The position numbers and the translations under genes are program-made. The notes below the pieces were generated by a model, which did no database searches, was not told where the DNA came from, and saw nothing but the letters and a program-made list of their open reading frames with translations. Positions 14,201 through 25,759 of a stretch of 47,709 nt of DNA are shown here, one piece after another (positions within the stretch are counted from its first letter, which is position 1; every line of letters starts with the position of its first letter). This DNA is from Rhizophagus sp. LPA8_4_AMF (Eukaryota > Glomeromycota > Glomeromycetes > Glomerales > Glomeraceae). The stretch is from the NCBI GenBank assembly GCA_021464525.1, contig JADRCO010000153.1, positions 1 through 47,709 of the forward strand. Reading direction: 5' to 3'.

Positions 14201-17200
14201 TCGGAATCGATGAAGAAACTATTATGATGTTTATGAATGATGCTTCAGAAAAGCAGGAAAAAGCGAGGTTTGGTTATTGTTTGATGAGATCAATACTAGC
14301 AACTATTTAGGTTTACTTGCTGATTTGATATCCCATCGAATGTTTAATGGGAAACCAATCCACCCAAATATTCGTTTATTCTCTGCCTGTAACCTATACC
14401 GTATTCGTACAAAAGCTCAAAGTGAAGCTGGTTTGACAAATAAGGTTAAAATGTATGAAGAACAAAGTAACCTTGTTTATCAAGTCAAACCACTTCCTAA
14501 TCAAATCTTGGATTATGTGTGGGATTATGGTGTTTTAAAATCAGATGATGAACATAAATATATTCAAATCATGGTTGGGAAAGAATTAAAAAAATTAGCA
14601 CATCCTGTATTTGCAGAACTCTTACATGCTTCTCAAAGATTCATTTATAAAGTTGAGGAACCATATAGTGTGAGCTTACGTGACGTTAAAAGCACTATAA
14701 CGTTAGTGAAATTCTTTTATAATTCTCTCGAAAATCGTCCAGTCTACAGAAGGGAACATAGATATCCACCACCTGGAAATCCAACCATAATAACTAGATC
14801 TTATGTTTTAGCACTTAGTCTTTGTTACCATTCTCGGTTATATGAACAAGATTTATGAAAATAATATCGTCGTGAAATGGAGCAAATATTACAAAATCAC
14901 AAAGCTTATATGGGGAACATATGTTTGCCAAAATTATTCGTGAAGAACAAGAAGATTATATTAATAGGATGCAATGTCCACCTAAAACAGCGTATAATGA
15001 AGCTTTATTAGAAAATGTTTTGGTTATGATTGTATGCATTTTGACACGAATCCCATTGTTTCTTATAGGGACACCTGGCTCTTCAAAATCTTTAGCGATT
15101 CGTCTTATAAGCTCAAATTTACGTGGATCTGATTCAAATGACAAATACTTTAGAAATTTACCACAGTTATACTTAATTTCGCACCAATGCTGTTCATATT
15201 CTACTTCTTATAATATAATAAAAGTATTTGATAAGGCAAATAAATATCAAGAAATGACTTCCAAGCAATTTCCCGTTATTAGTGTTATTTTACTTGATAA
15301 TGGTGATTTTTATTTTGCTAATAGTCTTTTACATTATTTTACTTTTTTTAATTGAATTTGACCTAATTTATTCGTTATGATGTTTATTAGTTGGTTTGGC
15401 CGAAACAAGTCCTTTCAATCCGTTAAAAGTACTTCATTCTCTGCTTGAGCCAAGCTATCCGTCTACAGGACCGACTGTTTCGGTGATAGGAGTATCTAAT
15501 TGGCGCCTGAATAATAGTAAAAGTAGTCGCGCATTACTTGTTCAAAGGTATTATTATATTGATAATTTATCAAGATTTTTTTATATAAAAATTATAAATA
15601 TATATATATGTATATATTTTATAGGCCACAATTTAGTTTAGAGGATTTAGTTGATACTGCTGAGCGCTTATTAAATACAAGGATTATTGTACAAAGAGGC
15701 GTTTTAGAACCTTTAGCTAAAGCATTTGAGGATTATGAAAAATATGGTCAAATTTTGCCTAACTTTCATGGTCTTCGTGACTATTGCGCATTCGTCAAAT
15801 GGCTTTCATTAGATGAAATGACTCCAGAGAATATTCAAATGGCATTAGCTCGCAATTTTGGGGGGACAGAAAACATTAAATTGTATGAAAAATATTTTGG
15901 AAACGTACTTAAGACATTTAATAATCATAATTCGTGGTTCTATAAACCAATTCCTGTTGAAAAATTGATCGATTCAAACTTAGACGATCCTGATGCACAT
16001 CATTTGATGGTTATTGGTAAAAGTGACTCGATCGTAAATTTATTAACTTATCGGTTAAAACAAAGAGATTTGGATCCTGTTGTAATTTTAGGATCACAGT
16101 TTCCTGATGACTGGGATGATTATCATTACAGTGTTTTAAGTAGAATCATGGTAAATAATATATCACCTAAAAAAAATTTATTTATTAAATCTATTTTTTG
16201 CTAACATTTTTTGTATTGATATATTTACTTTATTCAGATGTGTGTAGAGGCAGGTAGACCATTGATTCTAACAGACTTGGAAATAATTTATGGTAATTTC
16301 TTAATTTTACTAGCATTTCAATTGTGACTACTCAAAGAAATAACATTTTAGTTTTGCTTAGGGAATCTTTATGATTTATGGGATCAAAATTATATTGTCA
16401 TGGGAGACAAGGAAAATCCCAAATACTTTACACGAGTTGCACTTGGAGCTTACACTAATCCTATGCTGTAAGTTGACTATTTTACGTATTAATTAATTAA
16501 GAGTTTGATTATGTTTTCGAATTAAGATTGAATAATATTTTAATTCATATTTACTAGTTATGTTTCGCCGAATTTCAAATGTATTCTTGTCATGGATGAG
16601 AAGAATTTGGCTTCAGCTGATCCTCCACTACTTAATCGATTTGAAAAACAAAAAATGTCGATTAGTGACATACTTAATGATAGACAAAAAGACCTTGTGC
16701 AACATCTAGACGGATGGGTAAAACAAATGTCAACTTTGGTTGGAGTTAATCAAGTAACTCTACGCAATAAATTCACCTGGAAGGATCTATTCATTAGGTT
16801 CGATAAAGATGAAACCTTACAAAGCTTAGTGATTGACGTTACAAAGAGTAATCCTATAGCTGCTGATGATGAGATTTTAGAAAAATGCAAGGAATGTTTA
16901 ATTGCAATAGCAACTTCTGATGGAGTTATAAGAGCTGAACGATCAGCTTTAGAACGAGATGAAATTAATCGATGAAAACATGTTTATTTCCATCAACAGC
17001 ATCACGATAGTATTTATGATTATTTTGTCGCATTATTTAGTCATGAAAATTCGTTGGCAGAACCAAGTGGAAATTTAGTAATTGTCAACACATTCTCAAA
17101 TATTAATACGGACGTTAATCCTTGCTTGCGAGATCTTTTTAGCTGTCAAGTAGATAAATTGTCAACTTTCAAAACTGAAGTTCAACTTTCAAACCGGGTA

Positions 17201-17271
17201 AGTTAAAAAAATGATATAAGGTCATATATAATTTATTTAGATCAACTTTATATATAAACCAATATTTGTAG

Positions 17272-20200
17272 GTAAAATATTTCTGGTTAGAATCAACTGA
17301 TCATGTGTTGATCCTTCAATGCGATATAACTACCATTAATACTGGATGTATTAAGCTAGCTAAATACATTATTGAACAATTCCGAAGTGAATTCTTAACA
17401 AAGAATCAAATTGAACAGAGAATACCTATGAAACATGCATGTATCATTCTTCATATTCACCGAGGTCAAGGATTCACTCCAGTATCATTTAACTTTATGT
17501 GTGGTTGGAAGCAAGTGACTATAGAAACATTGTCAAGAAACGACGTTTCTGTATCGAGTCTTTTGGATGGATCGTTATCTGAAATTATCAATTCTACTTA
17601 TCGATTCGAGAAAATTTTACAGCAAGAGATGTTATGGTGTTTATTGTGTATGAAATATCCATCAAGTGATAAATCAGTTAATCACATCAGGTAAGTATTT
17701 CAAATTTTATTCTTCACTAGATATAATTTTTTCTGATAATCTTTAAAATTTTAAAATCTAGGATATTAAGCGAAAATATTCTAGATCACCCAAAATTTAT
17801 AGAATGTCTTAAAGCAAGAATTCTTGAATGGATTGAAGAAAAATCAACAGATGATTGGCAATTTAAAGTCGCGTCAAATAAACAAAATTTATATCCATAT
17901 TCTTCATTTTCTTTAGCACTTCAAGCACATATTAGATCATTAATTAGAATACCGATGGCTAAAATTTTATGTGCTTTAGAAAGATTATCGGCGACAAAAA
18001 CATTTTTCTACGTTGAAAATGATGACGAACTATTCGAATTTTGGCAACAAATTTATAAAGATAAGAAAATTGTTAAAATTGATGATTTGCCGGATCCAAA
18101 GCCTGATGGATATATTATGCCAGCAGGAAGTTTATATGATCTTAAATTTCCTTTTTCATTATATTTTATGAAACAAATTGACAATTTTAAAAGATATTAT
18201 AAGGAAGAAATAGCATTATTACAACAGGACGAGGATAGAGTTGATAGTGCAACTAATGAACTTTATGATTGGGTAATTGAGGATCATTTGAAAGATTTTA
18301 AAAATAATATTCTTACGTCAGTTCCGCAATTAAGAGATTCGCCTCTTGAACAGTTTCCTGAGTTATATTTTAATGACTTTGTTACCGTTGTCGCATCAAA
18401 TGATGGGGGAAGTAGAAATACAAAAATGTTATCGATAATCTTGAAACTACTTATTGGTGCAGATAAAGTGTATCAACCAATACTCCTTCACACTTATTGG
18501 TGGAAAAATGCTAACGAAGTTTTAGCCCAATTGCAGCTAGCTCTAATGGCCTCAACAACAATTGAAAATATTGAAATTCGAGGCACTGGTATTATCGGAG
18601 GAAGTTTTGAGAAATATCTTGTTAAGGAAATAACAAAAATGATGTTCCAGCGAATTCCTGGTAATTTTGGAGGTGCAGCAAATGTTCACTTTATTGATAG
18701 ATGGCAGCATGATGTCACAAAAGTACTATCTCTTAGTAGTAAGATAACACGAGCAAAGAATTTGCCAGCTCTCCAATTGTTACGTATAGTAAACGATTTA
18801 GTTGCATCGAAGTCGATTCCTTTAGATAGTATTAAAGTAATAGTTCAACTTGGATTAAGTTCAGACAACCAGGAAGTCCTATCTGAAAAATTTGTTAACA
18901 CTGTACTTGATGAGCTAGATAAATTAGAGCAAAATGAGAGAAATTTAATTCCAAGAAGATCATTTATCATGAGATGTCTTAAATTGATTCCGATTGAATC
19001 AGGCGTTCGATTAAGCTTGTACAAAAAAATATTCTCGAATGAACCTTTTTCATTGATGGGTGCAATCATCGAAAGAATCTTTCATAAAGAAGATGCAGAT
19101 CAAGAGGATGTATTCTTTACATTAATTACAAATCCCGCAGAAGCTTTAAGACGATCTGTTCGGTTAAATATTATCAATAAATGTTTGAATGATTTGGATA
19201 CAAACATGGCTACTTTATGTTGCGATGTTATTGAACAGACTTTCTTCATGAATGAAGAATTAAAATACTTAGAACCCTTCTTTGGACATGCTCTTGAAGC
19301 TTTATATGTACAAGGAGCGCCAGCATTGCAAAAAATTACTTCTATCGCTTTTCTTAAAGAATTCGTTCGTCGATTCTGGGATAGTTTTATTCAAGAAGAT
19401 AAGAATAGACCTATTGCATATAATCAAATGGAATATGACGATTTTGATAGTGGTGAATTAATCAATCAAATTAATACTTACATGAATATCGCACACCCTT
19501 TGGTTTATTCTCTCAAAATGTACTTTTTAAGAGATTTATGCCAGAGGGATTTTTCAATCGATGATGTCAGAAAATTTTGTGAAGCTCAAAAAAGAATTTT
19601 GCCATGGCTTGGAACTTTAAATTGGGAAGATATTAAAGAAAATCGTTTGACTTATAACCCATACTGTATTTTACCTGAATATAATGAATTAGAAAAAGGC
19701 TTTATGATTTTTTATGGTATAGGCAATAAAGCACCCTTCCAAGAATTTATACAAAACATTAAGAAAAAAACTACTTTGACAGCTAAATTATCTTTATTTG
19801 GACTTTTCTTTGTATGTCTTCACGCAATAAGAGCTTCAAGAGTATGGCGACATCCAGAAACGCAATTGGCTGACTTCGTGACTAAAGAACTTGCTGGAAT
19901 GAATAACTTTTCAGTATTATTTAAAACAATCACAACAAAAATCTTGTCGAATAAACAACCTTTACTTCAAATTAATGATTCAATTAATAATACTGATTTG
20001 ATTTTGAAATTTGTTATTGCACATACAATCGCATTTCATACATCGGTTGAACCAAATTCATCTCAACTAGCAATGTACCTACACAGACTACAAGATTGCC
20101 AGAATTTGTTTATTTTAACATGTACTTCAGATTCGGAATCAGCAGGAGGAGTTACAAGGTATGCTTGTAAATGTGGTATGAAATATTTAATCGCAAATTG

Positions 20201-22679
20201 TGGTGGAGCTGTTACTACTAGCACATGTCCAAATTGTAAAAGTATTATCGGTGGAACTAAATATACACCTGCAGCAGGAAATACTAGACTTGATTCTGAG
20301 CCAATTGCCCAAGTATCGGCAAAAGATCAAGCAGGATATATCGGAGAACCGGCTAATCAAACTTTGACTCATTCTGTTAGATCTTTGCCACCTACATCAT
20401 ATCGTATTCTACATTTAATTGTTCACGCTCTTATTGGAGCATCTGCACCTCAACCTGCCCTTGCTTTTCTTAGAAAAAATAATCAAGCCGCTACCGATGC
20501 TGAAAAGTATTGTATGGATCATATTCGAAGTGATTGGGCAATTCTCAAGAATATTCTCAATTGTTCGGATGAGGTAAACTATAAGCTTTTGTTTTGTCCT
20601 TTGATATGAAATAATTCATTAATAAAATTTTAATTTAAACTAGAATTTGGCGTTAATGTTTCATTCTCTAATTTCTTCAATGACGGAGAAGCCTCCATTG
20701 CCGAATCAACAAATAAAATCATCTGCTGATCGTGAGAATTGGGAAACTGAATTCCATAGAAATTACATTGCTCCACAAATTAGAAATATAACTGAAACTG
20801 CAACTAATTTTCGTATGAAATTAAACGCAGCTTTAGCCAAAAACCAAAAGATTGTAGGCGAAATCAATCAAACTTTAGTCATGGATAAACAATACCGAGT
20901 AGAAAATTTACCAGCTTTATGGAGAACGATTGGATTGGTTAACTTCGAAAGTTTTCGTGCTTATTATATGAGTGATTTGATAAAAAACAGAACCAATTAT
21001 CCATTCCTCTCAATATTCTTCAAATATGCTGGACAATTAGAATTGGTAAACCATCTTTTGCCTATTGTAAAATTTGTTCAAATTTTAAACTCAAAACTCG
21101 GTTATCAGCTAACAAGACAGAAGGCAAGAGAAATGACCTTCAGACAATTTATAGAGAATCAATCAAATGGAGGTGAATATTACCAAATTTTCAAAGGTCT
21201 AAAAACCGCATTTGATGACTTTTGTAGAGGTTGGAATAGAGTCTTACCTTTTGTAGTACGATATCAAAGTCATGAACTTCCAAGAAAAAAACCGAATATG
21301 GCTTATAACCTTCCAGTTGTTTTTGGTTTGATGGAACCAAAGGATGCAGGAATCTTGTTATGTGCGATCTTAGATTTTTTAGTAGACGTACAAAATAAAT
21401 TTTTAAAGGAAGTTATGTTAATACCTTCCGGAACTTGTATGTCTCTCAAGTTTTTAGATGAACCAACATTTAATGCCGAACAAACTGTTTCATCAACTTC
21501 AAAGTTACAATCAGCAAGACCAAATACAACTAATGGATATTACCTTCAATCTATGCGTATTAACCATGCTCTTTCCACAAATATCATAAATTTTAATTGG
21601 GATGACGAAATTCTAGCATATAGTCAAAGAAATTTAGCAATTGCAAAAGGACAAGATATTATTTATGACTTGACAAAAATTGAAGCGGAATTGGCGAATA
21701 TTCTGGTTTTTGAAAAAGTTTACATAGAAACTCAACCAGAGTCTCAGTTATATTTGGAACGTTTCCCATATCATATGGAACTTTTTCAAGGATGTATGAG
21801 AATTCTTGGTGATATTAAGAATTTAATAACTCAAGAACCCATCCCAATTGAAAAAATGAATTTATTAGGCGTTTCTAGAGTTTCCCCACAAGAATCAATT
21901 ACTGACAACGCATCAGAAATTTTATCATCATTGGAAATTCTCCTAAGTTTTGTTAAACGTACAGCAGTTGGAGATGGAGAGATACCTATTAAGGATTATG
22001 TTTCAAGATGGATGAAATTGTCTTCACTGTATGCACACGAAGGATTCGCTAGATTATTAAATATCGATTTACGACTTAAACACTTGGTGGATTTATACGA
22101 ATTCATTGAAGAACAAGTTGCCAATCTTAAAATTAAATATATTCATGACAAATACAAAGCTGTACTTTCAACAGAGATGAAAAACGCAATAATTAAATCT
22201 GTAGATTTTGAACGGAAAACTACAGTGAAAGTAATGATACCAGCGGAAGCATTTTCTTTAGCTTTAAAAAGATTCATGTTCCGATTTTTAACCTTAGAAA
22301 ATCAAAAAGAAATGGAGCCATTATATATCTATTTAACAGATGATTCGTTAAATTTTTGGCCGTCAACAATTCCAGAGAAACGTATCGATGCATTATTCCC
22401 AGAAATTTTGTTAGTTGCTAATACATATGATGCTTATGACTTTACAATGAGAAGAATAGAGGTGAGTAAATTTATGGTTTTTTTTAAAAAAAATTCGATT
22501 TACCTTGTTTTATTAATTTATTCTTATTTTTTTAGCAAACAATGGAGACAATTAATGCAAATAATACAATGAGACAAGTTAATTTAGGTCCTAGAAATCA
22601 AAATACCAATCAAAGAACTACACCTACAAACAGGCAGCCAAGGAAACCCAGAGGAGGATCTAGATTCGATATAACATAA
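17272..22679 (+). CDS. Intact open block of copy B: E3 half with RZ finger and C-terminal domain
   Basis: This is the 3' part of copy B that remains uninterrupted, listed separately because it could be a functional product. Exons 17272-17690, 17762-20573, 20644-22461 and 22536-22679 give about 1,731 codons ending at TAA 22677. In the RNF213 family this part forms the E3 module: a helical shell, an RZ zinc finger and a C-terminal domain that engages the E2 enzyme. I find no C3HC4 RING signature where human RNF213 has one; the region around 18800-19200 is helical and has no paired Cys. The tail (22536-22679) is rich in Asn, Arg and Gly. The first Met within the block that could serve as a start is around 17305 or later, and I see no clear promoter, so independent expression is conjecture. 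A gene predictor might well call this as its own model. Confidence 0.55.
20157..20258 (+). other. RZ-type zinc finger segment with His-to-Met replacement
   Basis: The RZ finger of the RNF213/ZNFX1 families follows the pattern C-x-N-G-H-x-Y...CG...C-x-x-C...IGG. Here Cys codons lie at 20166, 20172, 20199, 20226 and 20235, followed by IIGG. The residue aligned with the conserved His is Met (ATG 20178), and the conserved Asn two residues after the first Cys is Cys (20172). The finger therefore keeps four or five possible metal ligands but with a different set. In human RNF213 the His is needed for ligase activity, so this variant could be inactive or could bind zinc through the extra Cys. Confidence 0.8.
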
Positions 22680-23315
22680 AATATTTATTGCAACTTTTTA
22701 TTTTATTATAGCGGCTATTATTATTATTATTTTTAGATAAGATAGATAATATTATGTTGACTGTATTGATAGGATATTACAATTATTATTTTATCATTTT
22801 ATTTTATTTTTATATTATTTTATCTAGAAAAGTAGCTACAGTGACCATACAGAGTTACCAGGTATTAAATGTGAACGACCTCCAGAGAATTTATTAGTTT
22901 CAATAAATCGTCAAAAATCACTTTAATTGAAATCGATTAAACTGAGTGTATAGTATTTAGGTTGTAGGCACAGTATGTTGCTAATCTTCCACTTATTCTA
23001 GTCTAATGATCGGTATATATTTTGCTTCACTATTTTACACTTACACTATATACACTAGAAACCACCGATGTTCTTTTAATAATTAAAAAGTTTCTTTGAA
23101 TATAAATACTATGACAAATCGCTTTAAACATGATGTTATTGATATATGATTGTGATATGAATTGCACCAAGTTCATGAAATTTTCTAAAGTTTCGTTTAT
23201 TTATTAGATTTAAATTGAGATTCTTGAGCAGAATTGACAAATTATAAAGTATAATTAAAATTGTGATATTTGAAATTACTAATAAATTTTATTAACAAAT
23301 AAATTATAATTATCT
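22680..23315. other. Gene-free 3' flank of copy B
   Basis: AT-rich sequence after the stop at 22677-22679, with AATATTTATTGC-type A/T runs that could serve as polyadenylation signals. No coding signal, tRNA or convincing repeat was seen. Confidence 0.5.
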
Positions 23316-24340
23316 TTATTTGTGTTTAATCCATTCTCTCCATTCCAAATAACCACTTCTAAATCCTACATATTTAAATTTAGGAAAGTAGCATCTAATA
23401 AAGGGGTTTCAGTTTGATTACTATTACTATTACTATTACTATACTATTACTGTTGTTGTTTTTGTTATCACCATTATTGTTATGAATTAATCTTTTATTT
23501 AATAATTTTTGAATATCAACACCTTTAATATAACCCTTTAATTGATTTTCATCATGATATAAAAATTCGATTTCATTAAAATAAATTCTTGATAAAGAAA
23601 TTTTATGAGTTTTTAAAGAATCTAACCAACATGCAATACGACAACCTTTATATTTAATTAATTTAAAATTTTGTAAATTATTTTGAGAAGAAATTAAAAT
23701 TCATAAATCTAATGTATCCTTTGATAATAACATTGTCTTGTATCTTTAAAAATATTTTTAATAGAATCTTTGCTTAAAATATTATTAAAATTAAATGAAT
23801 TTATATTACTAAATATATCATAACAATTATATTTAATTGAATAATATTTCATACAACCGAACTCAAATTAATCTATTTTCGTTCCTTTACTTGAAAATAA
23901 TTCAAGTAAAGATTCTAATATAATATCATAACAATATAATTAATTATATTCTATGCACCATTCAAATATGCTTTTTGCTAATATAAGAATTTGTATTTTT
24001 TTTTTAAACATATTGGATAATTAAATTTAGGATTATCATGTTGAAGGTAATGTAATTCCATGATTATCGAGTTTTTGTTTTTTCAATTCAAAGATAAACA
24101 TGAAAGGTACTGTAAGTGTTTATAGTTGATAATATATCTCAAATGGATAAAAAAATGGTGCTGACCATAATATTGGTAAGAAACAATTACACCAATTTTT
24201 ACTTACTAACATAGAAGAAAGTATATTTCTATCAAATATTTCAGAAAATGTATATCTTCCTTTTGGATACATTTCTTTAAATATTAACCACAATAATTCA
24301 TATGATTATCATTATTATTATTTCAGTATTTTGAACTATT
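23316..24340 (-). pseudogene. Broken F-box/LRR-like gene
   Basis: Reading the minus strand from about 24335, one frame gives an F-box-like segment containing SMLVSKNWCNCFLPILW and SAPF, typical of the large F-box families of these fungi. Downstream, LRR-like pieces follow (ISSQNNLQNFKL near 23680; SLSRIYFNEIEF near 23580), then a low-complexity Asn/Ser stretch from a TTA/CTA microsatellite (23418-23470). The C-terminus KYVGFRSGYLEWREW ends at a TAA at 23316-23318. Several in-frame stops (for example after the F-box around 24120, and two near 24045) and the absence of a start codon mark it as dead. It resembles the intact F-box gene at 42580-44184 in type, not closely in sequence. Confidence 0.55.
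23418..23470. repeat. TTA/CTA trinucleotide microsatellite
   Basis: A run of ACTATT/ACTGTTGTT triplets inside the F-box pseudogene. On the minus strand it would encode an Asn/Ser stretch, as is common in proteins of this organism type. Confidence 0.6.
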
Positions 24341-24690
24341 TATTTTATTTAAGAGTTGAAGAATGATAAGTAAAGTATCGTAAATCAGTGGATATACAGT
24401 ATTTAAAAGATTTTCCAATGAAAGAAATCGCCCATTATCTAAAAGTGATTTTATTACTAGGAAGGCGCACATAAAAATGAACTAATAGACAATGATTTAT
24501 TTAACTCGTGCTTTTCCTTTTTTGAAAATATCTAAAAGGGTAAAGCGTCTCAAAATTATTGTATTTAAACTTATTTAGCATTAACTACGTTAATGGGGGA
24601 TAAACTTTTTTTTTAATTACTTTATTTTAAATAACTTTAATGAGTTGAGAAAAATATATATTTAAGAAGATTAAGAAAAATAACTACAAA
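24341..24690. other. Gene-free AT-rich interval
   Basis: Sequence between two minus-strand remnants. Short open stretches only; I see nothing recognisable in it. Confidence 0.4.
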
Positions 24691-24699
24691 AAAAGAAAA

Positions 24700-25255
24700 T
24701 TATCTCCTAAGCAAGCTAGTTATTACATTCCATTAATAATCTTCTTGTACAATATTCTAAAGCTCCATTCAATACAAATAAATCTTCTGAATTGGCAAAT
24801 ACAAATTTTAACATCATTACTAAATTTCATTTGTTTAATTTTCTCTACTAAATAATTACAAAAGTATCACCGACAAAGAATATAACAGAATATTCTTTTC
24901 CACTATATTCAGCCTCATTTGTTAATTTTAAATCAATAATATGTTGTAATCAAATAAATCCGAAATGATTTCTATATCTAATTCAATACAACATTTATTT
25001 TCTCTAATTTTTTCTTTAAATCTTCATTTGTTAAAGATAATACTGTATCTTTTAATGATGGTATAAGTGAATCTATATCAACAGCTTGTGTTGTTTTACC
25101 ATTTGATAAATACTTTTGTAGTAATGATTGAACTGTTGGTTGAATTTGTAATTGTGCTTGATAAATTTGTTTTAAATTTGTATTTTTTTGATCAAAATTT
25201 TCGTTGGTGATTCCTTGAGTTGTTAAGAATCTTCTTTCAATACTTGAATTTTCTT
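24700..25255 (-). pseudogene. Decayed coding remnant, family not assigned
   Basis: From about 25250 on the minus strand a clean reading frame of roughly 80 codons runs through LKQIYQAQLQIQ and SLIPSLKDTVLSLTNEDL, Gln/Leu-rich and clearly coding in style. It is then cut by a stop near 25000. Further coding-like pieces follow in shifted frames, ending with ANSEDLFVLNGALEY-like sequence (about 24770) and a stop near 24720. The last piece faintly recalls the C-terminal end of the nucleotide-binding domain of Hsp70-like proteins, but this is too weak to name it. No start codon or promoter is visible. Confidence 0.35.
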
Positions 25256-25759
25256 ATAATCTCTTTTACATTTCCCCTCCTAGTGAATTTTATTGTAAAA
25301 TCTGTAATATCTGATATGTCATTAATAAATAAAAGGTCTTGCTAATGATTTATGCGTTACTTGAAGATAACATGTTTGACTATTTATCATAATATCATTT
25401 AATATTGATATAAAATTGCACTCAGAAATAAAGTCTATTTTTTACTTTATTTATTGTTATTTTTTATTTTTATTTCTCAATGTGAACCAAGTTACAGTAT
25501 AAATTACATGGAGACTACTGTACATAATAGAATCGAAAGTAATTCAAAAAAACACAGTAACCAAAATGCCAATTGACGTTGTTACTTTGGTAAAAAATAA
25601 TATAAAACAGGAAAAGAAAGTCTCTTATGTTCAGAGAACAGAAGCGACTGTAGCCAAAGCTAAATAAGAGAAATAAAAGGTATAACATTAAGGAATAGTA
25701 AATAGAGAAAAATTATAAATAACAACTGCTAAATCTATATTATCAAATAAAAGAATATT
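25256..25759. other. Gene-free interval before the LINE
   Basis: AT-rich sequence without convincing ORFs or repeats. The left boundary of the LINE lies somewhere near 25760-25800 and could not be fixed. Confidence 0.35.

Larger units (their letters stand above)
8400..22679 (+). pseudogene. RNF213-like: RNF213/mysterin-like gene, copy B, full length but with a broken 5' half
   Basis: Full-length homologue of copy A in opposite orientation. Inferred exons: 8400-9353, 9427-10252, 10330-12054, 12123-14060, 14137-15302, 15391-15547, 15625-16150, 16238-16292, 16362-16467, 16558-17197, 17272-17690, 17762-20573, 20644-22461 and 22536-22679. Domains in order: CBM20-like, stalk, AAA2-like, AAA3 (GEAGCGK), AAA4 (GTPGSSKS; Walker B LLDN), later AAA part with the family motif PLLNRFEK (near 16630), E3 region, RZ finger (20157-20258) and C-terminal domain. 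Lesions relative to copy A: TAA 9147; 1-nt T loss near 9655; indels 11719-11870 with stops; TAG 12283; frameshift near 12380; 1-nt loss near 14262; TGA 14856 and TAA 14862; frameshift 14905-14925; TGA 16973 where Trp is expected. Beyond 16975 the frame is clean. As a whole gene it cannot encode one protein; the E3 half might still be expressed separately. Confidence 0.85.

Noticed and set aside
14856..14925. Hidden intron to skip the TGA/TAA pair in copy B
   Set aside because: No GT...AG pair restores the frame, copy A has coding sequence at the same place, and both stops are simple C-to-T changes.
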